Assembly: GCF_019443965.1 (NCBI RefSeq)
Contig: NZ_CP040814.1
Coordinates: 1,922,001-1,986,000 of the forward strand
Direction: 5' to 3'
Length of the DNA: 64,000 nucleotides
From: Salinibacterium sp. M195
GTDB taxonomy: Bacteria > Actinomycetota > Actinomycetes > Actinomycetales > Microbacteriaceae
The notes under the pieces were generated by a model, which was given only the letters and a program-made list of their open reading frames with translations, was not told where the DNA came from and ran no database searches. A program made the position numbers and the translations under genes. Positions 9,666 to 20,000 of the stretch are shown here, piece after piece. Position 1 is the first letter of the stretch; each line of letters opens with the position of its first letter.

Positions 9666-9703
9666 GTGACGTAGCGTTACGCGGTCGCGTGACGCTACGT
9701 TAC
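9666..9703 (+). terminator. 17-bp hairpin after nusB (probable terminator, no U-tract)
   Basis: GTGACGTAGCGTTACGC (9666-9682), loop GGTC, and GCGTGACGCTACGTTAC (9687-9703) form a 17-base-pair stem with two G-U wobbles. It follows the nusB stop by 11 bases. No run of T follows, which is common for actinobacterial terminators. It separates the core aro-nusB run from the ssu-like cassette. Confidence 0.6.
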
Positions 9704-9734
9704 GACGCAAATAGCCAGCGTGGTCGCTTGGTTC

Positions 9735-9740
9735 TAGCGT
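9735..9740 (+). promoter_or_regulatory. candidate -10 box for a leaderless ssuB-like transcript
   Basis: TAGCGT (TANNNT type) ends 6 bases before the ATG at 9747. The AGGG that touches the ATG is too close to act as a Shine-Dalgarno site, which favours leaderless initiation. No convincing -35 box. Confidence 0.38.
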
Positions 9741-9746
9741 TCAGGG

Positions 9747-10559
9747 ATGAGTTCTTCACCCCTACGCCGCAGCACAGCAGCCGATGCGCTGTCTGTCTCA
9801 ATCCGCGATCTCTCGCGGAGTTTTGGCGAGCGTCGAGTTCTCAACAAGATTGACCTCGAGATCGCGGCCGGAGAGATCGTTGCCCTCATCGGGCCTTCAG
9901 GCTGTGGCAAGTCAACACTCTTACGCCACATTGGTGGCTTAGATTTGCCTACCGGCGGCGCAATCACGATCGGCGGTGTGCCCGTTACTGGCCTCGATGC
10001 GCGCTCGGCGATCGCCTTTCAAGAGCCGCGATTGCTGCCCTGGCGTTCAATCAAACGCAATGTTGAAGTCGGGCTTCCGCGAGGCAAGCGAACCAGTGAC
10101 GATCATGACCGCGTTGCGCACCTTCTGGAACTTGTGAAACTTTCGGATGCTGCCCAGTTGCGCCCTCGTGAGATCTCCGGGGGAATGGCGCAACGTGTTT
10201 CACTTGCCCGTGCGCTCGCCCGCAGGCCAGGCGTGCTGCTCCTCGATGAGCCTTTTGGCGCGCTCGATGCGCTGACAAGACTTGCCATGCAAGACCTGCT
10301 CTTAGAGCTCCATGCGGCGGCACCCGCCACGATCATCATCGTTACTCATGATGTCGACGAAGCCCTCTATCTGGCGGACCGCGTGATCTTACTGGGGGCT
10401 GCGGCTCCCGGCACGACGAGCGACGCATCGAGCATCCGTGCCACGGTGACTGCTCCCGGCGTGCGTCCGCGTGATCGAGGTAGCGGAGACCTTGCCGGGC
10501 TTCGGGCTGAACTGCTTGAGGGCCTCGGCGTTGCTACCCACCATCTCAGTGCCCCCTAA
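9747..10559 (+). CDS. ssuB: ABC transporter ATP-binding protein, SsuB/TauB/NrtD type
   Basis: Cytoplasmic ATPase of an importer of the nitrate/sulfonate/taurine family. The 270-residue protein has Walker A GPSGCGKST, Q-loop AFQEPRLLPW, signature SGGMAQR, Walker B LLLDEPFGALD and the switch His in IVTHDVDEA. QEPRLLPW is typical of the SsuB/TauB group. The C-terminal 50 residues after VILLG form the regulatory tail. It is the first gene of a three-gene cassette with the solute-binding lipoprotein and permease. The substrate, probably an aliphatic sulfonate, is inferred from family only; no monooxygenase gene (ssuD) lies nearby. Confidence 0.88.
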   Translation: MSSSPLRRSTAADALSVSIRDLSRSFGERRVLNKIDLEIAAGEIVALIGPSGCGKSTLLRHIGGLDLPTGGAITIGGVPVTGLDARSAIAFQEPRLLPWRSIKRNVEVGLPRGKRTSDDHDRVAHLLELVKLSDAAQLRPREISGGMAQRVSLARALARRPGVLLLDEPFGALDALTRLAMQDLLLELHAAAPATIIIVTHDVDEALYLADRVILLGAAAPGTTSDASSIRATVTAPGVRPRDRGSGDLAGLRAELLEGLGVATHHLSAP

Positions 10560-10592
10560 TCATCAACTTCTCTCTCACCCACGAAGGAAACT

Positions 10593-11633
10593 ATGTCTCG
10601 CCGCTCACTAATTTCTGCATTCGCCGCAGGCGCTGTCGCGCTGACGCTCGGGCTCTCCGGTTGCGTTGCCGGCGAAGGTTCCGCACTGGCTTCTGACGCC
10701 ACTGACAATGAGGGAGGCTGGAGCAGCGACCACCTCGCCGTCGACTTTGCGACCTACAACCCGCTGAGCCTCATCATCAAGGAAGAGGGATGGCTCGAAG
10801 CCACTCTCGGCGATGACGTTGAGGTTACCTGGATCCAATCATCGGGTTCTGCTGCGGCAAACGACGCCCTGCGTGCCGGAGCACTCGACATTGGTTCGAC
10901 CGCTGGCTCGGCAGCGCTGTTGGCCCGTGCCAACGGTTCGCCGATCAAGACGGTCGATGTTTACTCGCAGCCCAACTGGTCTGCCATCGTTGTCGCCGCT
11001 GATTCACCAATTCAGTCGGCAAACGACTTGCGCGGCAAGAACATTGGCGCCAATGCGGGTACCGATCCGTATTTCTTCTTGCTCCAAACTCTCGCAGAAG
11101 TCGGCATTGGACTTGACGAAGTCACGATCACTCAACTCCAACACGCCGATGGCAAGACAGCGTTGGAGTCGGGAGCGGTGGACGCGTGGGCCGGCCTCGA
11201 TCCGCTCATGAGCGCCTCAGTCGTCAATGCGGGTTCACGCATCCTGTACGACAACCCGGACTTCAATAGCTACGGATTCTTGAACGCGACAGAAAGCTTT
11301 CTCGAGACTTCGCCAGATCTGGCCCAGCTAGTGGTCGATGCGTACGAGAAGGCTCGCCAGTGGGCGTCGGACAACCCGGATGATGCCGCAGCGATCTTTG
11401 CTGATGTCGCCGGGATTGAACTGCCTATTGCCAACTCTGTACTCCTCGAGCGCACGAACCTGGACATCGATCCCGCACCGGGCCAGAAGCAACGTGATGT
11501 CCTTAACGTGATCGGCCCGATCTTTGTTGACTCGGGGGCAGTGGCCGAACAGTCGCAGATCGATTCCGCTCTCGATTCGCTCTTCGAAACCACGTATGTC
11601 GACGGTGCGGATCCGAGCCGTGTCACCGAGTAA
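10593..11633 (+). CDS. ssuA: ABC transporter solute-binding lipoprotein, SsuA-like
   Basis: Exported substrate-binding protein. A lipoprotein signal peptide (SRR, hydrophobic core, lipobox LSGC with Cys24) directs it to the outer face of the membrane. The mature part has the type II periplasmic-binding fold of the sulfonate/nitrate/taurine group: VDFATYNPLSLIIKEEGW, SGSAAANDALRAGALDIGSTAGSAAL, DLRGKNIGANAGTDPYF and LESGAVDAWAGLDP. AAGGAA lies 6 bases before the ATG. The 346-residue length is normal. Substrate by family: aliphatic sulfonates or related anions. Confidence 0.9.
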   Translation: MSRRSLISAFAAGAVALTLGLSGCVAGEGSALASDATDNEGGWSSDHLAVDFATYNPLSLIIKEEGWLEATLGDDVEVTWIQSSGSAAANDALRAGALDIGSTAGSAALLARANGSPIKTVDVYSQPNWSAIVVAADSPIQSANDLRGKNIGANAGTDPYFFLLQTLAEVGIGLDEVTITQLQHADGKTALESGAVDAWAGLDPLMSASVVNAGSRILYDNPDFNSYGFLNATESFLETSPDLAQLVVDAYEKARQWASDNPDDAAAIFADVAGIELPIANSVLLERTNLDIDPAPGQKQRDVLNVIGPIFVDSGAVAEQSQIDSALDSLFETTYVDGADPSRVTE

Positions 11634-12471
11634 CGTTTCCAGCGTGTTGGAGCGGCCCGTCGCGACTAGCGACAGGGTCGCTCCGGCGACCGTTTCTGAT
11701 ATTCCTCAACGTCGACGTCGCTGGGTTCGCTCCGCGATCCTCGGGGCAGTTCTTCCGATTCTGTTGGTCGCGCTGTGGCAGACGATTGCTACCGCTGGTG
11801 TCGTGGCGAGCTACCGCTTGCCAACACCGCTGAGCGTCTGGACCGCCGGCGTGGATCTCTACGAACGCGGGGTTCTCTATCAACACGTGGCGATCTCGAC
11901 ACAGCGTGTATTGCTGGGTTTCGCAATTGGCTCGATCGTTGGTTTGGCGCTGGCAGCAGTTGTTGGCTTATCGGCTCGAATCTCTGACTTTTTTGCCCCG
12001 ACGTTGGGGGCTCTCCGGGCAGTGCCGTCGCTCGCGTGGGTTCCGCTGCTCGGGCTTTATCTCGGTTACAACGAGGACTCTAAGGTTGCCTTGATTGCGA
12101 TTGGCGCGTTCTTTCCGGTCTATACGACGGTCGCGTCAGCACTGCGACATGTAGATGCTCACTTGGTCGAACTGGGGCGAAGTTACGGCTATTCGGGGCC
12201 CGCGCTCTTGAGCCTTGTGCAATTGCCCTCAGTCGTACCGGCGGTGATCTCTTCGTTGCGCCTAGCGTTGGCGCAGGCGTGGCTGTTCTTGGTCGCGGGG
12301 GAGCTCCTTGGTGCGTCCCTCGGGCTCGGCTATCTGCTTGTCGATTCCCAACAAAATGGACGCATCGATCGCCTGTTCTTGACGATCATTCTGCTCGGAG
12401 TGCTGGGAAAGACGACGGACAGCCTTGTTGGGCTTCTCGAGCGTTTCCTCCTGAAACGGTGGGGGTCGTAG
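11620..12471 (+). CDS. ssuC: ABC transporter permease, SsuC-like
   Basis: Integral membrane permease of the BPD-transport family. An N-terminal basic stretch (RRRRWVR) precedes about six hydrophobic segments: ILGAVLPILLVALW, VLLGFAIGSIVGLALA, the region around SLAWVPLLGLYLG, the cytoplasmic EAA-like loop (GRSYGYSGPALLSLVQLPSVVPAV), SLRLALAQAWLFLVAGELL and LFLTIILLGVLG. The start is uncertain: GTG 11620 overlaps ssuA by 14 bases, ATG 11596 by 38, and GTG 11644 follows it. None has a strong ribosome binding site, so coupling to ssuA is likely. The stop lies 18 bases before the pyr -10 box. Confidence 0.88.
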   Translation: MSPSNVSSVLERPVATSDRVAPATVSDIPQRRRRWVRSAILGAVLPILLVALWQTIATAGVVASYRLPTPLSVWTAGVDLYERGVLYQHVAISTQRVLLGFAIGSIVGLALAAVVGLSARISDFFAPTLGALRAVPSLAWVPLLGLYLGYNEDSKVALIAIGAFFPVYTTVASALRHVDAHLVELGRSYGYSGPALLSLVQLPSVVPAVISSLRLALAQAWLFLVAGELLGASLGLGYLLVDSQQNGRIDRLFLTIILLGVLGKTTDSLVGLLERFLLKRWGS

Positions 12472-12488
12472 CGCTGCCGCGAGCGCGG

Positions 12489-12494
12489 TATAGT
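12489..12494 (+). promoter_or_regulatory. candidate -10 of the pyr operon promoter
   Basis: TATAGT, a near-consensus -10 box. It would place the transcription start near 12500 and give a leader of about 50 bases that contains the PyrR-binding hairpin. The -35 would fall at the end of the ssuC-like gene and is not well conserved. Confidence 0.5.
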
Positions 12495-12509
12495 CGGTGA
12501 AACAGATTT

Positions 12510-12545
12510 CCTTTAAATTCCGTCCAGAGAGGCGGGGAAGGAGGT
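12510..12545 (+). promoter_or_regulatory. PyrR-binding leader hairpin overlapping the pyrR ribosome binding site
   Basis: The loop sequence GTCCAGAGAGGC (12522-12533) matches the PyrR-binding consensus UCCNGNGAGG. It is flanked by CCG/CGG arms (12520-12522 and 12533-12535) and lower pairing of TCCTT (about 12509-12513) with AAGGA (12538-12542). The AAGGAGG Shine-Dalgarno sequence is therefore inside or at the base of the stem. No terminator follows before the ATG at 12550. This fits PyrR translational repression, as known in mycobacteria, rather than transcription attenuation as in Bacillus. Confidence 0.75.
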
Positions 12546-12549
12546 CAGA

Positions 12550-13077
12550 ATGTCTGTACGCACTGTGTTGCAGCATGCTGATATCACTCGAGCGTTGACT
12601 CGGATTTCCCATGAAATCCTTGAGTCCAATCGCGGTTCCGACGGCCTCGTCATTCTCGGTATTCCTACGCGCGGCGTAACTCTCGCTCACCGGATCTCGA
12701 CGATCATCGAATCGGTTGATTCTGCGGTCATTCCCGCGGGAGCTCTCGATGTCACGATGTACCGTGACGATTTGGCGCAGAATCCCACGCGGGCAACAGG
12801 GCCGACGGAGATCCCCAGCGGCGGTATCGACGGTAAGACCGTTGTTCTTGTCGATGACGTGCTCTATTCCGGCCGCACGATCCGGGCTGCGCTTGATGCG
12901 CTCGGTGATCTTGGCCGTCCGCGAGCAGTGCGATTGGCTGTGCTCGTAGACCGTGGTCACCGTGAGTTTCCGATTCGGGCCGACTTTGTGGGAAAGAATC
13001 TCCCCAGCTCGATGGAAGAACGCATCAACGTGCGTCTCGAAGAGATCGATGGAGCTGACGAGGTGACGATCGGATGA
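12550..13077 (+). CDS. pyrR: PyrR, pyr operon RNA-binding regulator / uracil phosphoribosyltransferase
   Basis: Bifunctional protein that binds pyr leader RNA when UMP is high and may also make UMP from uracil and PRPP. The 175-residue protein has the PRPP-binding motif [13 protein letters not shown] and TRGVTLAHR near the N-terminus. It is the first gene of the pyr operon and sits just behind its own target hairpin (12510-12545), giving autogenous control. The strong ribosome binding site AAGGAGG lies 6 bases before the ATG. The stop overlaps pyrB as ATGA. Confidence 0.96.
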   Translation: MSVRTVLQHADITRALTRISHEILESNRGSDGLVILGIPTRGVTLAHRISTIIESVDSAVIPAGALDVTMYRDDLAQNPTRATGPTEIPSGGIDGKTVVLVDDVLYSGRTIRAALDALGDLGRPRAVRLAVLVDRGHREFPIRADFVGKNLPSSMEERINVRLEEIDGADEVTIG

Positions 13078-14021
13078 GGCACCTACTAACAACGCAGGGC
13101 TTACCCCGCGACGAAGCAATTGCCATTCTCGACGTTGCCGAAGACATGGCCGCTGTCGGAGAACGGGAAGTCAAGAAGCTCCCGACTCTTCGGGGTAAAA
13201 CGGTCATCAACCTTTTCTTTGAAGACTCCACTCGAACGCGCATTTCCTTTGAGGCTGCGGCAAAGCGACTGAGCGCCGACGTCATCAACTTCGCGGCTAA
13301 AGGTTCAAGCGTCTCCAAGGGCGAGAATCTGAAAGACACTGCTCAGACTCTTGCCGCGATGGGCGCCGATGCTGTCGTCGTGCGCCACTGGGCATCCGGT
13401 GCCCCTAAAACGCTTGCCGACTCTGGGTGGATTGATGCCGGAATCGTCAATGCCGGTGACGGTACGCACGAGCATCCGACTCAGGCACTGCTTGATGCGT
13501 TTACGATTCGTCGCCGTCTTCATGGCAGCGCTGCTCGGGGTAAGGGCTTGGACGGCGTCACCGTGACGATTGTTGGCGACATTGTTCACTCGAGAGTCGC
13601 GCGCTCAAACGTCTGGTTGCTGACGACGCTCGGGGCCCACGTCACGCTCGTCGCCCCCGCAACTCTTTTGCCTGTCAACCTCAGTGGTTGGCCGGTCAAG
13701 GTCACTTACGATCTGGACCACGCGATCGCACAGGGCCCCGAGGTGATCATGATGCTTCGGGTGCAGGCTGAACGGATGGCCGCTGCGTTCTTCCCCAATG
13801 CTCGTGAATATTCGCGCCAGTGGGGGCTCAACGATGAACGGCTGCATGCGCTGCCAGCAAGTAGCATGGTTATGCACCCTGGGCCGATGAACCGCGGCCT
13901 TGAGATTTCGGCAGCAGCCGCAGATTCACCGCAGTCGACAGTTCTCGAACAGGTGGCGAACGGCGTCTCGGTTCGAATGTCGGTGCTCTATCACTTGCTG
14001 TCCGGAGCTGTGGAGCGGTGA
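13074..14021 (+). CDS. pyrB: aspartate carbamoyltransferase catalytic chain
   Basis: Joins carbamoyl phosphate and aspartate, the committed pyrimidine step. The 315-residue protein has the carbamoyl-phosphate motif [37 protein letters not shown] and [12 protein letters not shown]. It overlaps pyrR by 4 bases (ATGA). No regulatory chain (pyrI) is present, as is usual in Gram-positives. Confidence 0.98.
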   Translation: MRHLLTTQGLPRDEAIAILDVAEDMAAVGEREVKKLPTLRGKTVINLFFEDSTRTRISFEAAAKRLSADVINFAAKGSSVSKGENLKDTAQTLAAMGADAVVVRHWASGAPKTLADSGWIDAGIVNAGDGTHEHPTQALLDAFTIRRRLHGSAARGKGLDGVTVTIVGDIVHSRVARSNVWLLTTLGAHVTLVAPATLLPVNLSGWPVKVTYDLDHAIAQGPEVIMMLRVQAERMAAAFFPNAREYSRQWGLNDERLHALPASSMVMHPGPMNRGLEISAAAADSPQSTVLEQVANGVSVRMSVLYHLLSGAVER

Positions 14022-14079
14022 GCGCGGGTGTCAGTCCTGCCGCCCATGTTTGCTTATTAATCCAGAGAAGAGGACTCTC

Positions 14080-15405
14080 GTGAGTATCAGAATCGTCAAC
14101 GCCACCTTGCCGAGTGGCGAACGGACAGACTTTACGATCGATCGCGGAGTATTCACTGACGCGACCTCCGCAGATCGCACAATCGATGCTGCGGGCTTGC
14201 AGGCTCTTCCTGGTTTGGTTGATCTCCACACCCACTTGCGTGAGCCCGGCTTTGAGCAGAGCGAGACTGTTCTCTCTGGCACGCGCGCCGCAGCGATGGG
14301 CGGATTCACCGCAGTTTTCGCCATGGCTAACACCATGCCGGTACAGGACACCGCCGGTGTTGTCGAGCAGGTGCAATCGCTCGGCAACGATCACGGCTAC
14401 GCCACGGTGCGTCCGATCGGTGCGGTAACCGAGGGACTTGAGGGCACCAAACTTTCGGAGATCGGCGCAATGGCGAACTCTCGCGCGGGCGTGCGAGTGT
14501 TTTCGGACGATGGTAAGTGCGTCCACAACGCGTTACTGATGCGGCGTGCGCTCGAGTACGTCAAGACGTTCGACGGGGTTGTTGCTCAGCACGCTCAGGA
14601 GCCAACTCTCACCGTGGATGCGCAGATGAATGAGGGTGCGGTTTCTAGCGAACTCGGACTTGCCGGCTGGCCTGCCGTCGCCGAAGAGTCGATCATCGCG
14701 CGTGATGTTTTGCTCGCCCAACATGTGGGGGCCCGACTTCACATCTGTCACCTCTCTACAGCAGGATCTGTCGACGTGATCCGCTGGGCAAAGGCCCGCG
14801 GCATCGCCGTGACGGCGGAGGTTACGCCGCACCACTTGCTCTTGACCGACGAGCTAGTTCGCGGCTACGACGCACGCTTCAAGGTGAACCCGCCCTTGCG
14901 TCGGGATGAGGACGTTCACGCACTACGCGCCGCCCTCGCTGACGGGACGATCGATATCGTCGCGACAGATCACGCTCCTCACCCCGCCGAGGCGAAAGAG
15001 TGCTCGTGGGCCGAAGCAGCCTTCGGAATGGTTGGTCTCGAATCGGCTCTCAACGTTGTACAGCAAGCGGTCGTCGACACTGGGCAGCTCAACTGGACCG
15101 ATGTTTCGCGAGTTCTCTCTCAGAAGCCTGCAGAAATTGGCCGTCTTGATGGCTACGCGACTCCGTTCGCCATGGGATCCGCGGCGAACCTTGTGCTGAT
15201 CGACCCGAGCGCGCGATCGATCTTTTCTACCGCATCGCTTCGTGGCAAAGGGACGAACTCTCCCTACTTGGGGCGTGAGCTTCCCGGTCGCGTCATGACC
15301 ACCATCCACAACGGTTACGAAACCGTGCGGGATGGCGAAGTTGTGGAGGCGGCTGAGGTCGCTCTCCATGCCCGGCTCGCAGCGACGGAGGCCAACAATG
15401 TCTAA
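14080..15405 (+). CDS. pyrC: dihydroorotase
   Basis: Zinc amidohydrolase that cyclises carbamoyl aspartate to dihydroorotate. From the GTG at 14080 (AGAAGAGGA upstream) it has 441 residues, the class I length. Metal and catalytic motifs are DLHTHLREPG, FAMANTMP, VAQHAQEP, HICHLST and ATDHAPH. The frame is open upstream into pyrB, but those codons have no homology. It follows pyrB by 58 bases, and its last 8 bases overlap the next gene. Confidence 0.96.
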   Translation: MSIRIVNATLPSGERTDFTIDRGVFTDATSADRTIDAAGLQALPGLVDLHTHLREPGFEQSETVLSGTRAAAMGGFTAVFAMANTMPVQDTAGVVEQVQSLGNDHGYATVRPIGAVTEGLEGTKLSEIGAMANSRAGVRVFSDDGKCVHNALLMRRALEYVKTFDGVVAQHAQEPTLTVDAQMNEGAVSSELGLAGWPAVAEESIIARDVLLAQHVGARLHICHLSTAGSVDVIRWAKARGIAVTAEVTPHHLLLTDELVRGYDARFKVNPPLRRDEDVHALRAALADGTIDIVATDHAPHPAEAKECSWAEAAFGMVGLESALNVVQQAVVDTGQLNWTDVSRVLSQKPAEIGRLDGYATPFAMGSAANLVLIDPSARSIFSTASLRGKGTNSPYLGRELPGRVMTTIHNGYETVRDGEVVEAAEVALHARLAATEANNV

Positions 15406-15892
15406 AGACGTCTCAACCCTGATCGTGATCGCCTTTGTCGTGCTGCTTCTGGGGCTGATGGTTGCCGGCTGGTATGCACGAAAGCGACGTCAATCCCATA
15501 TCGGCGTACCGCAACAACCGCCAGCCGATCTTCCTAGCGGACACCCCAGCTTCAGCGGGAAGTATGTGTCGACGACGCTCGGAGGAGATCAACTCAACCG
15601 TGTCGCTGTCCACAGCCTCGGGTTCCGCGGCAACTGTGCCATTGAAGCGCACCCCACAGGCGTCGCGGTCTTCCGCACCGGCGAACGCGACCTGTGGATC
15701 CCGCGCAGCGACGTGCGAGCATTTTCGCGAGCATCTTTGACCATCGATCGTGTAGTTGAGAACAACGGACTGCAGGTGATCGAGTGGACCCTCGATGGCA
15801 CTGCAGTCGATAGCTATTTCCGAATGGACGACCCCGAGGCGTGCGAAAGTGCCCTCGATAGTGTCGTCGGCAATGAAAGGCAGTCCCAGTGA
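15398..15892 (+). CDS. pyr-operon membrane protein with PH-like domain
   Basis: Function unknown. From the ATG at 15398 the protein has 164 residues: one membrane segment at about 6-26 ([20 protein letters not shown]), a basic stop-transfer stretch (ARKRRQ), then a soluble beta-rich domain that fits a PH-like fold. A protein of this kind lies between pyrC and carA in many actinobacteria, including mycobacteria. It overlaps pyrC by 8 bases and carA by GTGA, so it is made with the pathway enzymes. A role as a membrane anchor or regulator of the complex is only speculation. Confidence 0.88.
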   Translation: MSKDVSTLIVIAFVVLLLGLMVAGWYARKRRQSHIGVPQQPPADLPSGHPSFSGKYVSTTLGGDQLNRVAVHSLGFRGNCAIEAHPTGVAVFRTGERDLWIPRSDVRAFSRASLTIDRVVENNGLQVIEWTLDGTAVDSYFRMDDPEACESALDSVVGNERQSQ

Positions 15893-17028
15893 CTTTTGAA
15901 CCTGCAGTGCTCGTCCTCGAAGACGGCACCCGCTACCTCGGTCAGGCCTACGGTGCCCGTGGTCAGAGGATCGGCGAGGTCGTCTTCGCGACCGGCATGA
16001 CCGGCTACCAAGAAACGATCACCGATCCCAGCTATGCGGGACAAATCGTCGTCATGACAGCCCCTCATATCGGCAACACCGGGGTGAACGATGAAGATCC
16101 CGAGTCGTCACGAATCTGGGTATCGGGCTTTGTGGTGCGCGATGCTAGCCGCGTTGTCTCGAACTACCGTGCAGACGGCTCTTTGGATGACGAACTCACG
16201 GAGCAGAGCATCGTGGGCATCAGCGGCGTCGACACGCGTGCCATCACCCGTCGACTACGCGACTCTGGCTCGATGCGTGGGGGCATCTTCTCCGGCGTCG
16301 AGGCCACACTCAGCGATGATGAGCAACTTGCCGCGGTAACGGCCGCGGCACAGATGAGCGGGCAGAGCTTGTCCTCTGAAGTGTCAACTGCCGACGCGTA
16401 TGTTGTCGCAGCGGTGGGGGAGAGCATTGGCCGTTTGGCCGTTCTCGACCTCGGCGTCAAGACCTCAACGCTCAACTATCTGGCCGATCGTGGATTCGAT
16501 GTACACGTGCTTCCTCAGACCATCACGTTTGACGAATTGCTGGCCATCGAACCGGTCGCCGTCTTCTATTCGAACGGTCCAGGCGACCCGTCGGCATCCG
16601 ATGCCCACGTCGCCCTCCTCACCGAGGTGCTCAAGAAAGGCTTGCCGTTCTTCGGAATCTGTTTCGGCAACCAGCTTCTCGGTCGCGCCCTCGGCTACGG
16701 AACCTACAAGCTGCCGTTCGGCCACCGCGGGATCAACCAGCCAGTGATTGATGTGCAGACGCAGCGCACCGAAATCACCGCCCATAACCACGGCTTTGCC
16801 GTAGACGCTCCCATCGGGGAGATTAGCCAGTCGCCAGCAGGTTTCGGTCGCGTCGAAGTTAGTCACGTCAACCTCAACGACAACGTGGTTGAAGGCCTTC
16901 GTGCCCTCGACATCCCCGCGTTCTCCGTGCAGTACCACCCCGAGGCGGCCTCAGGCCCCCACGATGCCAATTATCTTTTCGACAGGTTCCGCGACCTTGT
17001 TCTCGAGAACGCAAAGGACAGCAAGTAA
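15889..17028 (+). CDS. carA: carbamoyl-phosphate synthase small (glutaminase) subunit
   Basis: Releases ammonia from glutamine for CarB. The 379-residue protein has an N-terminal CarA domain (1-150, with GMTGYQE and DTRAITR) and a class I glutamine amidotransferase domain. The nucleophile Cys258 is in [12 protein letters not shown], and His350/Glu352 are in [10 protein letters not shown]. The variant FGNQ replaces the common LGHQ and is usual in actinobacteria. It starts with GTG overlapping the upstream stop and shares one base with carB (TAATG). Confidence 0.98.
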   Translation: MTFEPAVLVLEDGTRYLGQAYGARGQRIGEVVFATGMTGYQETITDPSYAGQIVVMTAPHIGNTGVNDEDPESSRIWVSGFVVRDASRVVSNYRADGSLDDELTEQSIVGISGVDTRAITRRLRDSGSMRGGIFSGVEATLSDDEQLAAVTAAAQMSGQSLSSEVSTADAYVVAAVGESIGRLAVLDLGVKTSTLNYLADRGFDVHVLPQTITFDELLAIEPVAVFYSNGPGDPSASDAHVALLTEVLKKGLPFFGICFGNQLLGRALGYGTYKLPFGHRGINQPVIDVQTQRTEITAHNHGFAVDAPIGEISQSPAGFGRVEVSHVNLNDNVVEGLRALDIPAFSVQYHPEAASGPHDANYLFDRFRDLVLENAKDSK

Positions 17029-20000
17029 TGCCCAAGAGACAAGACATTTCCTCGGTACTGGTCATCGGTTCCGGCCCGATTGTTATCGGTCAGGCCGCGG
17101 AGTTTGACTACTCCGGAACACAAGCCTGCCGCGTGCTGCGCGAAGAGGGCATTCGTGTGATCCTCGTGAACTCGAACCCGGCCACGATCATGACCGACCC
17201 TGACTTCGCCGATGCCACGTACATCGAGCCCATCACGTGGGAAGTTATTGAGTCGATCATCGCTAAGGAGCGCCCGGATGCGCTGCTGCCGACACTGGGT
17301 GGGCAGACCGCGCTCAACGCGGCGATCGAACTTGATGCTCACGGCATCCTCGAGAAGTACAACGTTGAGCTAATCGGCGCAAACCTTGAAGCGATTAACC
17401 GCGGTGAAGACCGCCAGATCTTCAAGCAGCTCGTGATCGACTGTGGCGCAGAGGTTGCAAAGTCATACATCGCGCACACCGTCACTGAGGCGGTTGAGTT
17501 TGCCGAAGACCTCGGATATCCCCTCGTGATTCGCCCCTCGTTCACGATGGGCGGGCTCGGTTCTGGATTCGCATACACCCGCGAAGAACTCGTGCGCATG
17601 GTTACCGATGGATTGCACCAGAGTCCTACCACCGAGGTGCTGCTCGAGGAGAGCATCCTGGGCTGGAAAGAGTATGAGCTTGAGCTCATGCGTGACACGT
17701 CAGACAACACTGTCGTAGTGTGTTCGATCGAAAATGTTGATCCGGTGGGAGTCCACACCGGCGACTCGATCACGGTGGCTCCCGCCCTCACGCTCACCGA
17801 CCGCGAGTACCAAAACCTCCGCAACATCGGAATCGACATCATCCGCGCTGTTGGCGTCGACACCGGTGGCTGCAACGTTCAGTTCGCAATCGATCCCGCC
17901 ACTGGTCGAGTGATCGTCATTGAGATGAACCCGCGAGTTTCGCGATCGAGCGCCCTGGCTTCAAAAGCGACAGGTTTTCCGATTGCCAAGATCGCGGCCA
18001 AGCTGGCGATCGGCTACCGTCTCGACGAGATCCCGAACGACATTACGAAGGTTACGCCGGCAAGCTTCGAGCCGACGCTCGACTACGTCGTGGTCAAGGT
18101 TCCGCGATTCGCCTTCGAGAAGTTCCCCGCTGCCGACACACGTCTCACGACCACCATGAAGTCAGTCGGTGAAGCTATGGCCATCGGTCGTAACTACTCG
18201 ACGGCGCTCCAGAAAGCCTTGCGATCGCTAGAAAAGCGTGACTCGAGCTTCCACTGGAATGGTGAAGTGGGAAATAAGGCAGAACTACTGGCGCTGTCGG
18301 CCATCGCCACTGATGGTCGGATCATCACGGTGCAGCAGGCGATGCGAGCAGGGGCCACGACCGAAGAAGTTTTTGAGGCAACCAAGATTGACCCGTGGTT
18401 CGTCGATCAGATCGCACTCATCAACGAAGTGGCCGCCGACATTGCGGCTGCTGACGAACTGACAGTCGCACTGCTCACTCACGCGAAAAACCACGGTTTC
18501 AGCGACGTGCAAATAGCCGATCTCCGCGGCGCTACCGAAGCTGAAATTCGTGACCTGCGCTGGGGACTCGACGTGCGTCCCGTATTCAAGACGGTCGATA
18601 CGTGTGCGGGGGAGTTTCCGGCGCTGACCCCGTACCACTACTCAAGCTACGATTCTGAGACCGAAGTTGCCCCGAGCGATAAGACGAAGGTCATCATTCT
18701 CGGTTCAGGTCCCAACCGAATCGGCCAGGGCATTGAGTTTGACTACTCCTGTGTTCACGCCTCGTTCGCGCTCTCAGATGCCGGTTATGAGACCATCATG
18801 ATCAACTGCAACCCTGAGACCGTCTCAACCGACTACGACACGAGCGATCGGCTTTACTTCGAGCCCCTCACCCTCGAAGACGTGCTTGAGATCATCCACG
18901 CCGAAAGCAAGAGTGGTGAACTCCTGGGAGTGATTGTGCAGCTCGGTGGGCAGACCGCGCTCGGGCTCGCTCAGGGGCTGAAAGATGCGGGCATCCCGAT
19001 CCTCGGAACAACGCCCGAAGCGATCGACCTCGCCGAAGAACGCGGACTGTTCTCGGCCATTCTCGACAACGCCGGATTGCTCGCGCCAAAGAACGGCACC
19101 GCAACCAACCAGTCCGAAGCGATCGCTATCGCCGAGAACATCGGGTACCCGGTGCTCGTGCGTCCGTCGCACGTGCTGGGTGGCCGCGGGATGGAAATCA
19201 TTTACGACACCGACGCTCTCGCCGACTACTTTGAGCGGGTGCGCGACGTCGTCATCATTTCTGAGACTTCGCCGCTGCTCGTCGACCGTTTCCTGGACGA
19301 TGCGATCGAGATTGACATCGACGCCATTTATGACGGCACCGAGCTCTACGTTGGCGGAATTATGGAGCACATCGAAGAAGCCGGTATTCACTCCGGAGAC
19401 TCGGCCTGCACCCTTCCGTCGGTGACGCTCGGGCGGGATGTGCTCAAGCGCGTGCGGGAAGCAACGCTCGCAATCGCTGAAGGCGTGGGAGTGCGCGGCC
19501 TGCTGAACGTGCAGTTCGCTATTGGCCAGGGCATCCTCTATGTTCTCGAAGCCAACCCGCGTGCCAGCCGAACAGTTCCGTTCGTCTCGAAGGCGCTGGG
19601 CATTCCGCTCGCGAAGGCTGCCGCTCTTGTGATGGCCGGGTCGAGCATCCGCCAGCTCGTCGATAGTGGATTGCTGCCCGCGCTCGACGGCTCGCAAGTG
19701 CCATCGACGTCGCCGGTTTCTGTCAAAGAAGCTGTCTTGCCTTTCCGACGCTTCCGCACCGTTGAGGGCCAGGTCGTTGACTCAGTTCTCGGCCCGGAGA
19801 TGCGCTCAACCGGTGAAGTCATGGGGATCGACTCAAACTTCCCGAAGGCGTTCGCCAAGAGCCAAGAAGCGGCCTACGGTGGCTTGCCCGACAGCGGCTC
19901 GGTCTTCGTCTCGGTCGCGGACCGCGATAAGCGTGCCGTCATCCTTCCGGTCCTCCGTCTCAGCCAGCTTGGCTTTACCATTCTGGCCACGGAAGGTACC

